Assembly (NCBI GenBank): GCA_029339505.1
Contig: JAQISU010000071.1
Coordinates: 62,001 to 126,000 of the forward strand
Direction of reading: 5' to 3'
Length of the DNA stretch: 64,000 nt
DNA from: Unio delphinus
Taxonomy: Eukaryota; Mollusca; Bivalvia; Unionida; Unionidae
The first letter of the stretch is position 1. The number at the start of each line of letters is the position of its first letter. Under the pieces are notes generated by a model. It did not search any database. It saw only the letters and a list, made by a program, of their open reading frames with translations, and was not told the origin of the DNA. Shown piece after piece: positions 1-10,736 of this stretch. Position numbers and translations under genes: made by a program.

Positions 1-585
1 TTAACTTGGTATACTCGGTATAACTTTTTACTTGATTATCAGGTTTTATCTTGTCGGTAATATAATCAGATTTTTTAAGTTTGGGTGGTAAATCAACGGG
101 TTTTTTCGAGGTGGGATTTCAGGCCATCCTAGCTGGGTTCTAATTGAGCTATTATAGATATCTACGGAATACCCAAACGAGTTTATCTCAATGGCAGATG
201 ATATGTTATAGCGATTTTCGGTTCTTTTCCAGTAATATATTCTGTTCTGCGTTGTAATTCATTATTGGTCTGTTCGATTTGGTAGGACCCAGATGGTAAC
301 GAAACAAGGTACCAATCTGGAGTACCATCGGGTTTATTCTTACTCGCAAACACCAGGGAATTATTCGGTTTTTGACCGCCAAATGAGTTTGATTTAATAT
401 TTGGCCAACTCTGATATACTCGTAATTTTGCTAACGCTATTTCTTTTACTGGAATCGCAGTAGTGGAATTCACGCTGAATTCAGGATTCGTTGTGGTTAT
501 TGAGATTATGCTGGTTTTCACCGGGGTTATGTTTTCCGCTATTCGTTGAAGTAGTTCTTGCGATGTTGCGATTGTTATTATATTC
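1..585 (-). pseudogene. Penton/spike-like virion protein, N-terminal part
   Basis: The best frame (183-521) matches the family member at 26954-28326: a conserved 'NPEFSV' start region, 'VKEIALAKLRVY', 'SWPNIKS' and the 'SGSYQIEQ' segment. Proteins with an 'alpha-beta, PNI, GSYxIxxIN' N-terminal domain are widespread in Polintons and may be penton- or spike-like, but the function is inferred. The C-terminal half lies off the window. The frame is broken near 180 and upstream of 521. It overlaps the membrane-protein gene, as in copy 1. Confidence 0.6.
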
Positions 586-1034
586 GTGTTGTCGCTCTAA
601 TTTTGACATCGCGGAATCATAAACACGTACCATCGTTGAAAACTCATTATCGGATATTAATGTGTCATCGAGTGACGACGATATCATCGAGGATAATTGG
701 GAGTATGTGGTTGACACAACATGGAATTTAATTACGTAATCCTGCAGTTTACACTGGCCGCATGATGATATTTTTTTGTTATAATCGAAATAATTTCCGC
801 TATTATTGTCGCCGCTGATATTTAAATTGGAACAGGTAAAGGGGCAATCATTGTCACCGAGGATAGTATACTACCAGCTCCGGTGATTACACCTGATACC
901 GAGTACTAGGTAACGTCAACTGCGGTAATTCTTCGTCGGTATTTGTTTTTTTTTACTTGATACTCTTCAGTGAGTGTTTTTCGTTTAGTGTGAAATTCTC
1001 TGACCTGATCATAGCGATTCTGCTGTGATGACAT
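481..1034 (-). pseudogene. Two-segment membrane protein, decayed
   Basis: Homologue of the intact gene at 28133-28780. The C-terminal part is open (481-717, 'YSQLSSMISSSLDDT' region). The hydrophobic middle is still recognisable between 760 and 910 but broken by stops and shifts. The expected start codon is at 1032-1034, matching the other copies' serine/glutamine/arginine-rich start. Function unknown; probably a virion or membrane-associated protein given its place in the virion operon. Confidence 0.6.
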
Positions 1035-1054
1035 TTTATTTATTACAACAGAAT

Positions 1055-1999
1055 TCAATTTAATTGTTTACCTAAATCCGCTACGAATTCCACATACCAT
1101 GTTACTGAAACCCTAGCCAAATTATTATCAGTGGAAGCTATTGTGAATCGTTCCGTTGTTCCTTTGTCGATGATCGTTGATATCATATTGTTGACCCCAG
1201 ATAAACTCGTTGATGAATTATTAAATTGATTTGTTGATATTAGTGCTAATCGATAAATACCCTTGACGGCCGCGGTGATATCTAATTTGTTGTTTGTAGG
1301 TGTCCACGCAAATGATCAGTGTTGGATCGCGTACACGTTATTTATGATATTTTATTGTTAGTGAGGGATTCTTGTTTTTTCAAGTTTCTCTATCATCCTC
1401 GGTAGATCATCCCTGATGACATCATTGGTCGTTTTAATATCTTCGGGAACAACTTCTATTTGCCGATTAATCGCTGTTATTTCATCGAGTTTTGTGATAA
1501 TATCAGCGAGATCTATTTTAACATAATTGGGTTTCAAATTTTTTCTACCAAAAGATTTATCAATGGAGTCCTGTTAAAGTTTTTACGTAACGTAGTAAAT
1601 TGAGATACATGAGCGTCATACTCGAATCGCAACTTTGACAAATTATCCATGGAGGTTTTCATCTCCGTGATTTTCGGTGTGGTCACTGGCGGATTTCCTA
1701 GGAAATCTAATAGAAGTTTGTCGAAATTGTCAATTATATTTCTTTACAATTCAGAAAACTGATCGAATTTAGTTATATGGTATTCGTATTCATTGCGTAG
1801 TTTTTTTAATGGTTCTAAATATTTAATTCTATCCACAATAGTTGTAATGAGAACATCTGGTTTGAGTTTACCCTGATCGGAAAATACCGCGATAGCATTT
1901 TCCGTTACACCGCGTTGTTTAACTAAAATATCATCCAGGGAAATATTACTCGTTTTCAATTGACCCTGACGATTTTGATCTCCCCCAAATATAAATCAT
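1055..1999 (-). pseudogene. Fibre-like repeat protein, decayed
   Basis: Corresponds to the 436-aa intact protein at 28810-30120. Its start codon (1997-1999) and the 'IWGR' N-terminus remain, but a frameshift follows and most of the N-terminus is deleted. Only one shaft repeat is left (1744-1959, 'SNISLDDILVKQ' and 'FSDQGKLKP'), against six in copy 1. The C-terminal head region at 1070-1330 is recognisable in pieces. Repeat number is therefore highly variable between copies. Confidence 0.65.
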
Positions 2000-2006
2000 G
2001 TTTATA

Positions 2007-2483
2007 TTACATTCGTCTCTTTAAGTAAATCATTATTGTGTATTCGTAGTCGACTTTATAATGCCATTCAGATGATGCTGAAACCGCCATTGACATTTCA
2101 AGGATTTCTTGTCCACACGAATTTTCAAGTAAGCCCAGCATGGGCAACTCTGGACACCAAACAGGAACTGAAGAATCCAACTTGGATATATACTCAAGAA
2201 ATCCTCCTTCTTTATAAGGAGGAAATCCATGCGGGTCAAAATAAATGACACATTGTGGATGTATCATGTAACCCACCCAATATACTCTACATTTATTGCT
2301 AAAACTGATAGCAAGTATACCGGTTTCAAAGATTTTTAGTTGTGTTGGTAATTGATTTTCCCTGAATATACCTCTGAAATGTGTTATTGGGAGTTTCTTT
2401 ACTATGTCAGCCATGTTAAGATTTGAATTTTCAATTATGGGTTTTTGGTGATATATCAACCATGTTAAGATTGGTCTTTTCAA
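2007..2483 (-). CDS. Second, divergent adenain-like protease homologue
   Basis: A 158-aa frame lies between the fibre-like gene and the usual protease. It aligns with the C5-type protease at 2616-3000: 'FRGIFRENQLP' matches 'FRGVFMQDQLP', 'WVGYMIHPQCVIYFDPHGF' matches the 'WAAYAIDPRAIVYFDSY' block, and 'NSCGQEILEM' matches 'PICGIEVLNV'. The nucleophile-type Cys-Gly and the FD acid are kept, but the position of the catalytic His (GTHW in the paralogue) reads Tyr (VYW). It may therefore be inactive or a decoy. Only copy A has it; the open frame could be complete, with its start uncertain. Its overall divergence suggests an old tandem duplication. Confidence 0.65.
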   Translation of the reverse strand: MKRPILTWLIYHQKPIIENSNLNMADIVKKLPITHFRGIFRENQLPTQLKIFETGILAISFSNKCRVYWVGYMIHPQCVIYFDPHGFPPYKEGGFLEYISKLDSSVPVWCPELPMLGLLENSCGQEILEMSMAVSASSEWHYKVDYEYTIMIYLKRRM

Positions 2484-2615
2484 CTATGGATTTTGTTAAT
2501 ATGTTAGCAGAAACAGGTTTATAAAAACACGCTGTTAGTTGTTTTAACTTGTTCGAATAAACTTCTCCAAATATCAATCATGTTTATTCTATATTACTTT
2601 CTCTCTAAAAAGTGA

Positions 2616-3471
2616 TTACTCGTATACTCGTGGTTTCCTCGATGATGAAATAGCGTCAAGGACATTTAATACTTCTATGCCGCATATTGGTGGGTCATTC
2701 ATTTTCTGTGTTGGTAGTGTATAATACCAGATAGGAGTTTTTAATTGTTGTATATAACGCATAAATTCTTTAGGCGGCGATAGTCTATATGAATCAAAAT
2801 AAACAATTGCACGCGGATCAATCGCATATGCAGCCCAGTGAGTTCCAGGTCCGCTACTGTTATCAAGATTAATGATACCGGTTTCAACGTTGTTTGGTCG
2901 TTGTGGTAATTGATCTTGCATGAAGACGCCTCTGAAGTTTTTTATTGATAGTTTTTTAGCGGCATCGAGTAAATCAAAATTTGACAGTTGAACCATAGGC
3001 AATATCGAAGATATCGGCGTTATTAAATTGTTCCTGGTATTTTCAGGCCGCTTCCTTTGTACCATGAATACGGAGTTCCTGGTAGTCTTAGACCCTTTCC
3101 TCGTTTTTTTATACCCGCTTCCAGTTGATTTCTTTCGTGCCATCCCTGCCGCGGTACCAATGGCTCCTAACACTGCCGCTTTCGCTACCGTCAGGGCCGC
3201 CGCTGCAATCAACGCGGGAATCGCAGCTAACAACGGGAATATACCACCTGATTGTATCATATTGGTGATCGCGGTTGCAGAGAGAGCGACCTGAACACCT
3301 TTTTGTATTCTTGATAGCATCATCAAAGTGTTGTTTTTTTGACGATCTGTCAGTGATAGACATCTTGTTGTGCTTCTGCGATATTGTGGTTCCACATTTT
3401 GTAACTGATTCCGATTGCAATTTCTTGAGTTGACTAGGAGTCAACATAACACTAACAACACTGTATGACAT
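2616..3471 (-). pseudogene. pX-like core protein fused in frame to adenain-like protease
   Basis: The N-terminal part (start 3471) is the pX-like protein, frameshifted once near 3300-3395. From there one frame runs without a stop through the Ala-rich hydrophobic stretch ('GGIFPLLAAIPALIAAAA'), a Lys/Arg-rich linker and straight into the protease. The protease shows His in GTHW, Asp in YFDSY and Cys in PPICG, the order of the adenovirus-protease (C5) triad. In copies 1 and 2 the two parts are in different frames. The C-terminus is frameshifted ('KPRVYE' end). The protease would cleave virion precursors; the pX-like part would bind DNA or membranes in the core. Confidence 0.7.
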
Positions 3472-3524
3472 TCAATTTAATAACAGATTGATCTAATTGT
3501 AACAATTACATATTTTTCAAAATA

Positions 3525-5463
3525 TTACATATTTTTCACTGGTGCATCAACTATCTTCATTCGTCCACCAACACCTTCGAGTAGCATTGATTTATCACTG
3601 AGAATAACAGCAACTGCTATGTAACCAGGAGCAGGAGGAGGAGGAGCGGTTACACGAGCTAAAAAGTATATGTCAACGACGGATTGTCTGGTTAAGTCAA
3701 GATGTTCCAATGAAAAGTAGTAGATGGTAAATAGGTTTTGAAAATCCAACTGTGATATTTGCAGAATATTTCTACATTATTATCGCGTCTCATAAATGAT
3801 AGCAAACAATGATACACGCGTGCTATTTGGTTTTGTTTGTAATTAAGTAAAATATCCTCGGTTGGTTCTTGTTGGCCGTTTACACTCAACGAGACTTCAT
3901 TAACACCAAATTTATCCAATATCATATGGCTGTGTAATTGTGAACCAAATCGCGCCTTATTCTGTAACGCAACAAATATATGCCACGGCGCAGAAATAAC
4001 TCGTTTTCATGCCAGTTGCCAAGTAAATGTACCATTAATAGAACTCTCCACGATATCCGTGGTAGTTGTTAGCCAGCTTAGTAATGATTTGCCGCCTGTA
4101 TTCATACATGATAGTAATTTTTGATCTATGGTGATTGATAGAGTCATTACTGGCATCCACAGTGCTAGTTTTCTTATACTCACCTTGCCATCAGCAACAA
4201 AATCACCATGCTAGATTGCATCATTATCATCACCTTTTCGCACTAAAGCTGCTGTATGCTTCGCTCCATAGATAACTTTTCTAACATTTCTGCAGAATCA
4301 AAATATATGATGTAGTGGAATCGCGCATGTGAATAATCTACGATCTCCTTCCAACATTGATAAGCGTGCTGCAAACCCTAGTTTGTAACGAGTACTATCA
4401 CCTTTTACAATATCAAAAGTAGCACCAGCTGGTTTGACATCATGTTCAACATCATATGGTTGTGGATTAACTGCAGTAGGTTGCGGTGTCAGCAATTTAA
4501 GATACTTATTGTGATCAGCGTTATCAGTAATATCTTTCTAGAAGATGATAGAGGAACCTGCCGATCTTGTATAATCATCAGAGTATCTTGCTAACCCCAT
4601 TATTGTTGTGGCAATATCAGCATCATGATCTATGGATTCAATCTCTTTTCCATCAATCATGTATCTAGCGTTGTTAAATAGCGCCATGATACCATTATTG
4701 ACAAAGCCGACTTTGGTACCAAGTGGATATGGCGGATTATTAGCAGCATGGTGATTGATAGAGTCATTACTGGCATCCACAGTGCTAGTTTTCTTATACT
4801 CACCTTGCCATCAGCAACAAAATCACCATGCTAGATTGCATCATTATCATCACCTTTTCGCACTAAAGCTGCTGTATGCTTCGCTCCATAGATAACTTTT
4901 CTAACATTTCTGCAGAATCAAAATATATGATGTAGTGGAATCGCGCATGTGAATAATCTACGATCTCCTTCCAACATTGATAAGCGTGCTGCAAACCCTA
5001 GTTTGTAACGAGTACTATCACCTTTTACAATCAGTTTTACACCTAACCCCATTATTGTTGTGGCAATATCAACATCATGATCTATGGATTCAATCTCTTT
5101 TCCATCAATCATGTATCTAGCGTTGTTAAATAGCGCCATGATACCATTATTGACAAAGCCGACTTTGGTACCAAGTGGATATGGCGGATTATTAGCAGCA
5201 TGATTATATGTTACAATTTCTCCTTCTACTTCGATAAACGCTTCAGACGGTAGAAAGTATTTGCTGGTATCCTGGACTTGAAGTTCGATTCTTGATCGAA
5301 TATTCGGTTGTATTGCATTATAGGAAAAATACTGATAATTAAGTACTGAATCATTCTTGGGCATTGGGGTGTCCATATCAAACGCTGGGTCAGGAGCCGA
5401 TTTGAACATATTATTATATATTTCTTGATCTAAATCGTGATCTCGCTCACGATTTAAAGCCAT
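3525..5463 (-). pseudogene. Major capsid protein, broken by internal duplication
   Basis: N-terminus (5463 to about 5040) and C-terminus (3525 to about 4020) match the 464-codon major capsid gene of copy 2, including 'RSRIELQVQDT', 'YFLPSEAFIEV', 'GTKVGFVNNGIMALF', 'NGQQEPTEDI', 'FSLEHLDLTRQSVVDI' and 'VILSDKSMLLEG'. The family is the Polinton hexon-like, double-jelly-roll capsid protein. A 620-bp direct duplication (4131-4750 and 4751-5202) and several shifts destroy the frame. It cannot make capsid. Confidence 0.8.
4131..5202. repeat. 620-bp tandem duplication inside capsid gene, second copy with 168-bp deletion
   Basis: The segment beginning GTGATTGATAGAGTCATTAC occurs at 4131 and again at 4751, almost identical. 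The second copy lacks about 168 bp between 'TTTTACAATC' (5023-5032) and 'CTAACCCC' (5043), so the offset falls from 620 to 452. Both copies end at the GCAGCATG sequence (4750 and 5202). Confidence 0.9.
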
Positions 5464-5745
5464 TTCCCGCTATCATATGCAGTAATATTTCCCTGAGTGT
5501 CATATCCATCATTTATCCGTGATGCTATATTCTGCTCCACTGCATTGTGTATTATTTTACTAATACTTGCAGGCATAATTTCCGTAGATGGTAGTGGTCC
5601 CAGTGGCTTTGTCATTGGTTTCCTTCGCCGCCGAACTAACGTTACTATTTTTTCTTTAGCCGCGGAAATGCCCTCCCGGCAACATCTCATATTGCTCTTT
5701 CAGTGGTCGATACGGCGTCTTTAGTTGCTATAGTAATGGGTTTAA
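5454..5745 (-). pseudogene. Minor capsid protein, C-terminal remnant
   Basis: The frame at 5454-5690 has a basic stretch (VTLVRRRRKP) followed by 'PSTEIMPASISKIIHNAVE' and ends near the capsid start, like the minor capsid gene at 45729-46204. The N-terminal half found in copy 2 ('YGDGFGSTIAGLF' region) is deleted, so the remnant abuts the next gene. Confidence 0.6.
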
Positions 5746-5749
5746 ACAA

Positions 5750-5887
5750 TTAAACTGTCGTAAAATCACTTTGAAGATCCTGTCTCGTTTGGAGCATATT
5801 TCGAACGGAATCACGAACTGGAATAAATTTCTTAATCGCAGCTAATCGTTGTCGTGCTAATTTAGTTGTCAGTGCTTCACCCACCAT
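5750..5887 (-). pseudogene. N-terminus of the MVGE-type virion-operon protein
   Basis: The frame starting at 5885-5887 reads 'MVGEALTTKLARQRLAAIKK' and continues with a FIPVRD motif, matching the start of the copy 2 gene at 46239-47231. About 45 residues remain before deletion into the minor capsid gene. Function unknown. Confidence 0.6.
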
Positions 5888-6119
5888 TATAAATATAATA
5901 TACGATCTAAATATAGTGACGAAGTCACCAGTGAAAAATCCGTAGATTGTTTCACGCACCCCAATTCACAACATTACTTCCGCATAATGACAAACCATTG
6001 ACAAAGTCACCATTGATTAAATTACCGTAAAACAAAATCGTCTATAGAATTTTGTTCTATTTGAGTAAGCGCATACCTGTCTATTGTATACTTACAAACA
6101 GGTATGGGTATTATACACG

Positions 6120-6383
6120 TCAATCCATGGAGGCGATCAAAGGAGAATTCTCAGTTTGTCGGTTAATCGTTTTTATTGTTTTGATTTTCGAATTAACCGT
6201 GCGTTTGATTTCATATTGCTGCCCTAATTCTTTTCTTTTTTTATCGATAACAGTGAATAACGGGACGAATTTGTTTATGTCATTTTCATATGCGATTGAG
6301 TCATAAAGAGTACGAGTTTGGCAGCACGTATTACTTCGAGCATTATCTTCAATATCTTGACAATCAGAAAAAGATCTGATCAC
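6120..6383 (-). pseudogene. Homologue of unknown 123-aa protein, partial
   Basis: Shares 'NDIN.FxxLFxxxxxxRxxLGQxY' and a basic helical tail with the intact frame at 47649-48020. The N-terminus is different or lost. It is the first gene of the leftward virion operon in both copies. Predicted mainly helical; no function recognised. Confidence 0.55.
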
Positions 6384-6520
6384 AATTTAATTTATCTGAC
6401 AATTGAATTCCTTGACTTTTCAAATTTAAAATTTTTGGTTATAATCTCATTGATATTTTCAGAATTCATTTATTAATATATTATATTTCTAATATATTGT
6501 ATTTTCAAAAACAAAAAATT

Positions 6521-6537
6521 GGGAGTCAATTTTGACC
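6521..6537 (-). promoter_or_regulatory. Conserved motif upstream of leftward virion operon
   Basis: GGGAGTCAATTTTGACC, preceded by an A-rich stretch and followed by a T-rich one. A near match (GGGTGTCGTTTTTGACC) occurs at 48047-48063, at the same place in copy 2, just upstream of the leftmost-directed gene. Conservation between otherwise diverged non-coding DNA suggests a promoter, operator or replication element. The core GTC...GAC is an interrupted palindrome. Confidence 0.5.
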
Positions 6538-6550
6538 ATCTTTTTTGTCT

Positions 6551-6830
6551 GAACTCCATTCGCATTAAGGTGTAATCACATCTTATTGCGCCTAGAGATA
6601 TTATGCAAGTTATATATGATGATGAACTCCATTCGCATTAAGGTGTATTCACATCTTATTGCGCCTAGAGATATACATGAAAAAAACCCATTTGGAACCC
6701 CCCAGGTGTTATTCACATCGGAGGGACCCATAGGTTACATATATAAGACAACACATCCCCATTTGGAACCCCTCAGTAGTTATTCACATCTGAGCAGGCC
6801 CAGAGGTAACACGAAACATAGTCTCCAAGA
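6551..6830. repeat. Paired direct repeats of 72 and 71 bp in the intergenic region
   Basis: The segment starting GAACTCCATTCGCATTAAGG occurs at 6551 and 6623 (period 72). The segment starting CATTTGGAACCCC occurs at 6689 and 6760 (period 71). All units contain a TTCACATC or ATCACATC core. Copy 2 has a different set of tandem repeats (83-bp units) at the equivalent place. Confidence 0.8.
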
Positions 6831-6839
6831 GGAGATGTA

Positions 6840-7730
6840 ACTCGCCAAATAGCGGATTAGAACTCCAAGAAGGTATGATTAGTGAATGGAAGTCACGTTT
6901 ACATATATACATATATACATATTTGATCACAGCCTTTATCAACCCCCAATTCGAGTGTTATGGCGAGTTTGTAAAGCACACATACATACAATGACATGGT
7001 TATGGTATTTACAATGAATGATACATGAAATATAAGAATGGATTATAGAGGACAACACAAGACAATACAACATATAACAATGGATTATAGGATGACAATG
7101 GTATGATGGTATGACGGGGGCGATTCTATATTCAAACAGAAACCAATAATAAAAACCACAAAATCAACCCAGTTTGAATGCATGTGACGATGTGTCATAT
7201 ATGGTTGTTTCAGTTTGAGTTTCGAATGGCTTAAAGCCCCCAATCATATTGAAAAACCTCGAAATCGGTACTGTCGAAAATAATGCCTGCCACGAGATTC
7301 GAACGATGGGCCCCAGGACGAGATTCCATCTGTGTATACAATACACTACTGTCCGTATCTACAGGTATGTGCTTTTGAATATATTTTATATATTTGTATC
7401 ATGTGAAGGGTTTGATCACAGTTATTCTGTATCCCGTGGCATATTTTCCATGTTTTGTATCCACTTTGTTATTTTCGACAAATCCGTTATTGTTGTTGTT
7501 GTGGTTTTTCTTTCCATGTTAGGGAGGAATTTGGGGAGCGCCGTTTTGATACATCTTATCAGTTTGGGGGTCATAGATGCCATCTGGTTGCGGTCAAATT
7601 GATATAATGATGACAACAAGAGATTGCCTAATGCAGAACTTTTCTACCTAGTGAAACATTAAAAAATAAAAAAATGCCATTATCCCATTGAGATACGTGA
7701 CTACAACAAAAGAGTCATCGATGTTTCAAA
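6840..7730. other. Non-coding region between virion module and HNH gene
   Basis: No convincing gene. Short frames here have low-complexity composition and no homologue in the other copies. Around 7104-7250 the sequence shows patchy similarity to 48981-49140 of copy 2 (GGGGCG start, AACCAAT/AACCCA/TGCATG blocks, a CTTTCGAAAT-like block), suggesting a conserved non-coding element. A tRNA T-arm-like stretch (GAGATTCGAACGATGGGCCC, minus-strand sense) lies near 7285. Confidence 0.5.
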
Positions 7731-8273
7731 CTACACACACAAGCCCACACGAGTTATTCCCCTTGGTGTTAGAAAACAGAATTCAGACCTATGTAAATTT
7801 AATTCTTTTTCCAGTTCTTTTGGAAATAGCCGTTCGATATACCTGTTCTGCAACATATCGTACTGAGGCTCTACAATATCGAAATACCTACTGGCTTCAT
7901 TCATTGATTAAAATACTCTTTCCTCGTTTTTTTCTGTATTAAATGATTGTATGGGTTTCGCATTTTTCACGTGTTTTCCAATCCCTCCTCGTTTGATGTT
8001 TTCACTTTGTGAGATAGCCTGCAGATTATCTAAAGAATTGTGTGTAGGAATGGAATCAATATGATCGATTACAAACCCATCTTTTATCAATCCACTGAAG
8101 CACTCATATGCGATTCTGGGATTAAGATAACATTTCCCTCCAGCGCCAAATATAAGATATCCTTGATTATTCACAACACCAACTGATTTCTTCGGTCTTC
8201 GATGTCTGACAATACCGTCACGAGATGCTTTATAATTGGTAATCACGGGATGTGGTCAAAATTCTTGGTTCAT
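7731..8273 (-). pseudogene. HNH/NUMOD-type homing-endonuclease-like protein
   Basis: The N-terminal part (to 7908) has the HNH_3-type pattern: 'YKASRDGIVR', 'NPRIAYECF', the 'HIDSIPTHNSLDNLQAISQ' His-Asp...Asn-Leu block and 'SENIKRG'. After a frameshift near 7910-7925 a NUMOD1-like 'SINEASRYFDI' helix-turn-helix motif follows, and the stop is at 7731-7733. The start at 8271-8273 is followed by an in-frame TGA at codon 6, where copy 2 has Arg. Such proteins cut DNA at specific sites and are known from phage and giant-virus genomes; the role here is unknown. Confidence 0.7.
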
Positions 8274-8303
8274 ACTATTTGTCTAATTTATTGTTTGGTT
8301 TAA

Positions 8304-8600
8304 TTATATACGTGGGAATCTATCAATATAGTCTTGAGGTGTTCTTGCGAATTTATCCTTGAAAGAGTCTAGTACGCTGTTAGAGTCATTAATGGAACCG
8401 TTGACGGAGTTTTTAACGGAATTTTTCATTCGTTTATCATAATAGCACTTTAACTCTCTGTATCGTTTACCACCACAATTGAGACACAACTGCGATTTTC
8501 CTCTCACACCGACCCCACATCGGATACAAGGTAAAGGACCTCAGCTTCCACGACGAACACAATGCAAATGATATCCACATAATTAATTTCTGCTTGATTT
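8304..8600 (-). pseudogene. Zinc-ribbon protein, decayed
   Basis: The frame 8304-8507 has 'LCLNCGGKRY', and just upstream in the same sense 'CIRCGVG', giving CxxC pairs of a zinc ribbon preceded by a TGA. The acidic/aromatic tail 'TPQDYIDRF' is also found in the remnant at 50720-50815 of copy 2. It lies between the HNH gene and the divergent PolB gene. It may be a DNA-binding or transcription factor; unproven. Confidence 0.5.
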
Positions 8601-8690
8601 GTTACAAGCGGTTACTGATTATATCATAAACCATTTGCAATGATCTATTATATAATAAATTTTTATTTAAATACTTGTTTTAATTACAGC

Positions 8691-10688
8691 ATGGAGGAGT
8701 TTGAGAGATTATCGAAAATTACGCCTTGGAAAAATGTTGAATTCAATCTCGATATAGTCTCCACTGATGTATCAAAGAGTCTAATAAGTGATAGAAGCAT
8801 GATAGGTAGAATCCGTAATGGTTTTAATGAATTCAAGCGCGATGGAGCATCTCACTGTTGGTCGACATTTCGAATCGATGGTAATGTTGATGCTACCATG
8901 AACGCCTAAAGAGCAGCAGTGATAACATCGCATCTTTACAAGAAAAAGTATTTTTTTAGAGTGAAATTCATTATTCGCTCAGAAATGGGGAATTGGATTA
9001 TAAGCGACAAATTTGAACCCATCCTGAAAAATAAGAGAACTGTCACTGTGAGTCAGGATTCCAAGTCAAGAATTCTGACTGGGATTGACAAACAGTATTA
9101 AGAGAGATCATATCCTGTAACAGCAGTTATTTATGGAATCTATCCGATAAATGATAAATCGAGTATTGAAAAACAAAAACCAATGAAATATTTGTCGTTG
9201 AATTGTGTAGCAGAACGAATAATAGAACACTTCACAAATGTGTTTTGCTTGGAAACAAATTGACGGATCAAAGACGCAAGAAAATAAATGAATGGGGATT
9301 AATAGTGAAAGAGAGTGGAGCAACAATTCAAAAGGACCGCGTTAGAGCGGATACTAAAATTCCCAATATCCGTAGAGACACTAACAGGCGACATATTATA
9401 TGAACCGAAATATAATTGGCCATAACGAACATGCATGGACACCTGCGGTAACAATATTTCCGCGGGATAGAACCATAAAATATTTACCAGTGGAGTTCTC
9501 CGAAAAACACTCTGAGGGAAATTTATTTGATTTTAGTTACGAGTTAAGTATAAAAAAGATCCTGTGTCGGTGTGATTATTTCAGAGTTTTGAAGACGAAG
9601 AGGGTAAATTCGATCAATTTGTAAGACCCAATGGCGAATTATATTGTATTGAAGCCATCCACAATGAGATGAAAAAACTAGCTAGTGGTTTTTCAATGGA
9701 ACACGACGAATAATTATTAACAAACTGTTTTACAATTCCATCATTTGCAGCTCATTTCACGAGAAAGAGAAATCTATGGAAATCTCTCAGATATCGAATC
9801 AAGCTGCGTAAATATAACCATGGTGGATTATGGAATACAAAATACGACCCTGAAATTATTATTTCGGTTTTCTTGGGTACGGAGAGTGCTCTGAGTACTT
9901 TAAAAGATTTGGACATCTCACACATGAGATGTCCCGTGTTGCGATTACTGGACCACTGCCTCAATTTTGATGTACCCGGAATCGCTCGTGTGGTATCATT
10001 TGAATTGGCTAAAGGACTTCATCCGTGCTGTTATGTTTGGTTTGGTAGACACATCTCTGAAAAAACACTGGATGACAATAGTGTTATTACGGTATATGAT
10101 TGATTCTAAAATGCTGATATCGCTGATTGTCAGTGAAGCGATTATATAATATCGAGCGCAGACTGAAGTCTGGTTACCAGAACCCGATAGTCTAGATAGT
10201 ATAATCAGCAAAAACAAAAACAATTCCCTGATCTCGACGAAGAATATATCGTGAAATAGTCCAAGAAAATCTTTTAAATTAGAAATAAGCACGCAAAAGA
10301 TCCCGGTAGAAGAATAATTGTTAAGTTCACACAAGGTGGAAAATACGAAAATAAACGACATTCATCGCGGTTGATTATATATGATGCTGAATACGATTTT
10401 ATAATCGCAGATGTAACATCTAAGGGTATATATGTAAATCGTAAAGACGCTTGCTTGTCCGATGGAACCAAATTAGGTACAATTGTTACTTATAACGACG
10501 GAGAAAATCCTCAGTACGTTCATCTAAGGTCGTATATGCTGGCTTATGCTTCTATTAACTTACTTTCGATGATAAATAGATTTCCTGAATCCGCAATTAG
10601 AGTAGCCACTGATTCATTTTATATAGATGTAAAATATAAAGAGGCAGTGACTGAATTCACTAATTCAGACGAGAGTTGGGGATCATAG
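8691..10688 (+). pseudogene. DNA polymerase B, decayed
   Basis: Start ATG at 8691 ('MEEFERLSKITPWKN'). Pieces in all three frames align with the copy 3 polymerase: 'IIRSEMGNWIISDKFEPIL', 'NEHAWTPAVTIFPRDRT', 'NHGGLWNTKYD', 'ARVVSFELAKGLHP', and 'VATDSFYID', the DTDS-type metal-binding motif C. At least six shifts or stops. Total length about 2 kb (some 660 codons), short for Polinton PolB. Polinton polymerases are thought to be protein-primed. Confidence 0.75.
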
Positions 10689-10736
10689 AGAGTTAAAAAA
10701 GAAATATGCGCGATTATTCTAAATCAGCAGATGTTA

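Noticed and set aside
3028..3294. Plus-strand 88-aa frame opposite the pX-like gene
   Set aside because: It is the antisense shadow of the Ala-rich conserved stretch; a similar antisense frame occurs at 30721-30927.
7275..7345. tRNA-like T-arm (GTTCGAATC) near 7285
   Set aside because: No matching acceptor or D-arm could be found, so it is at most a SINE fragment; not called as a tRNA gene.
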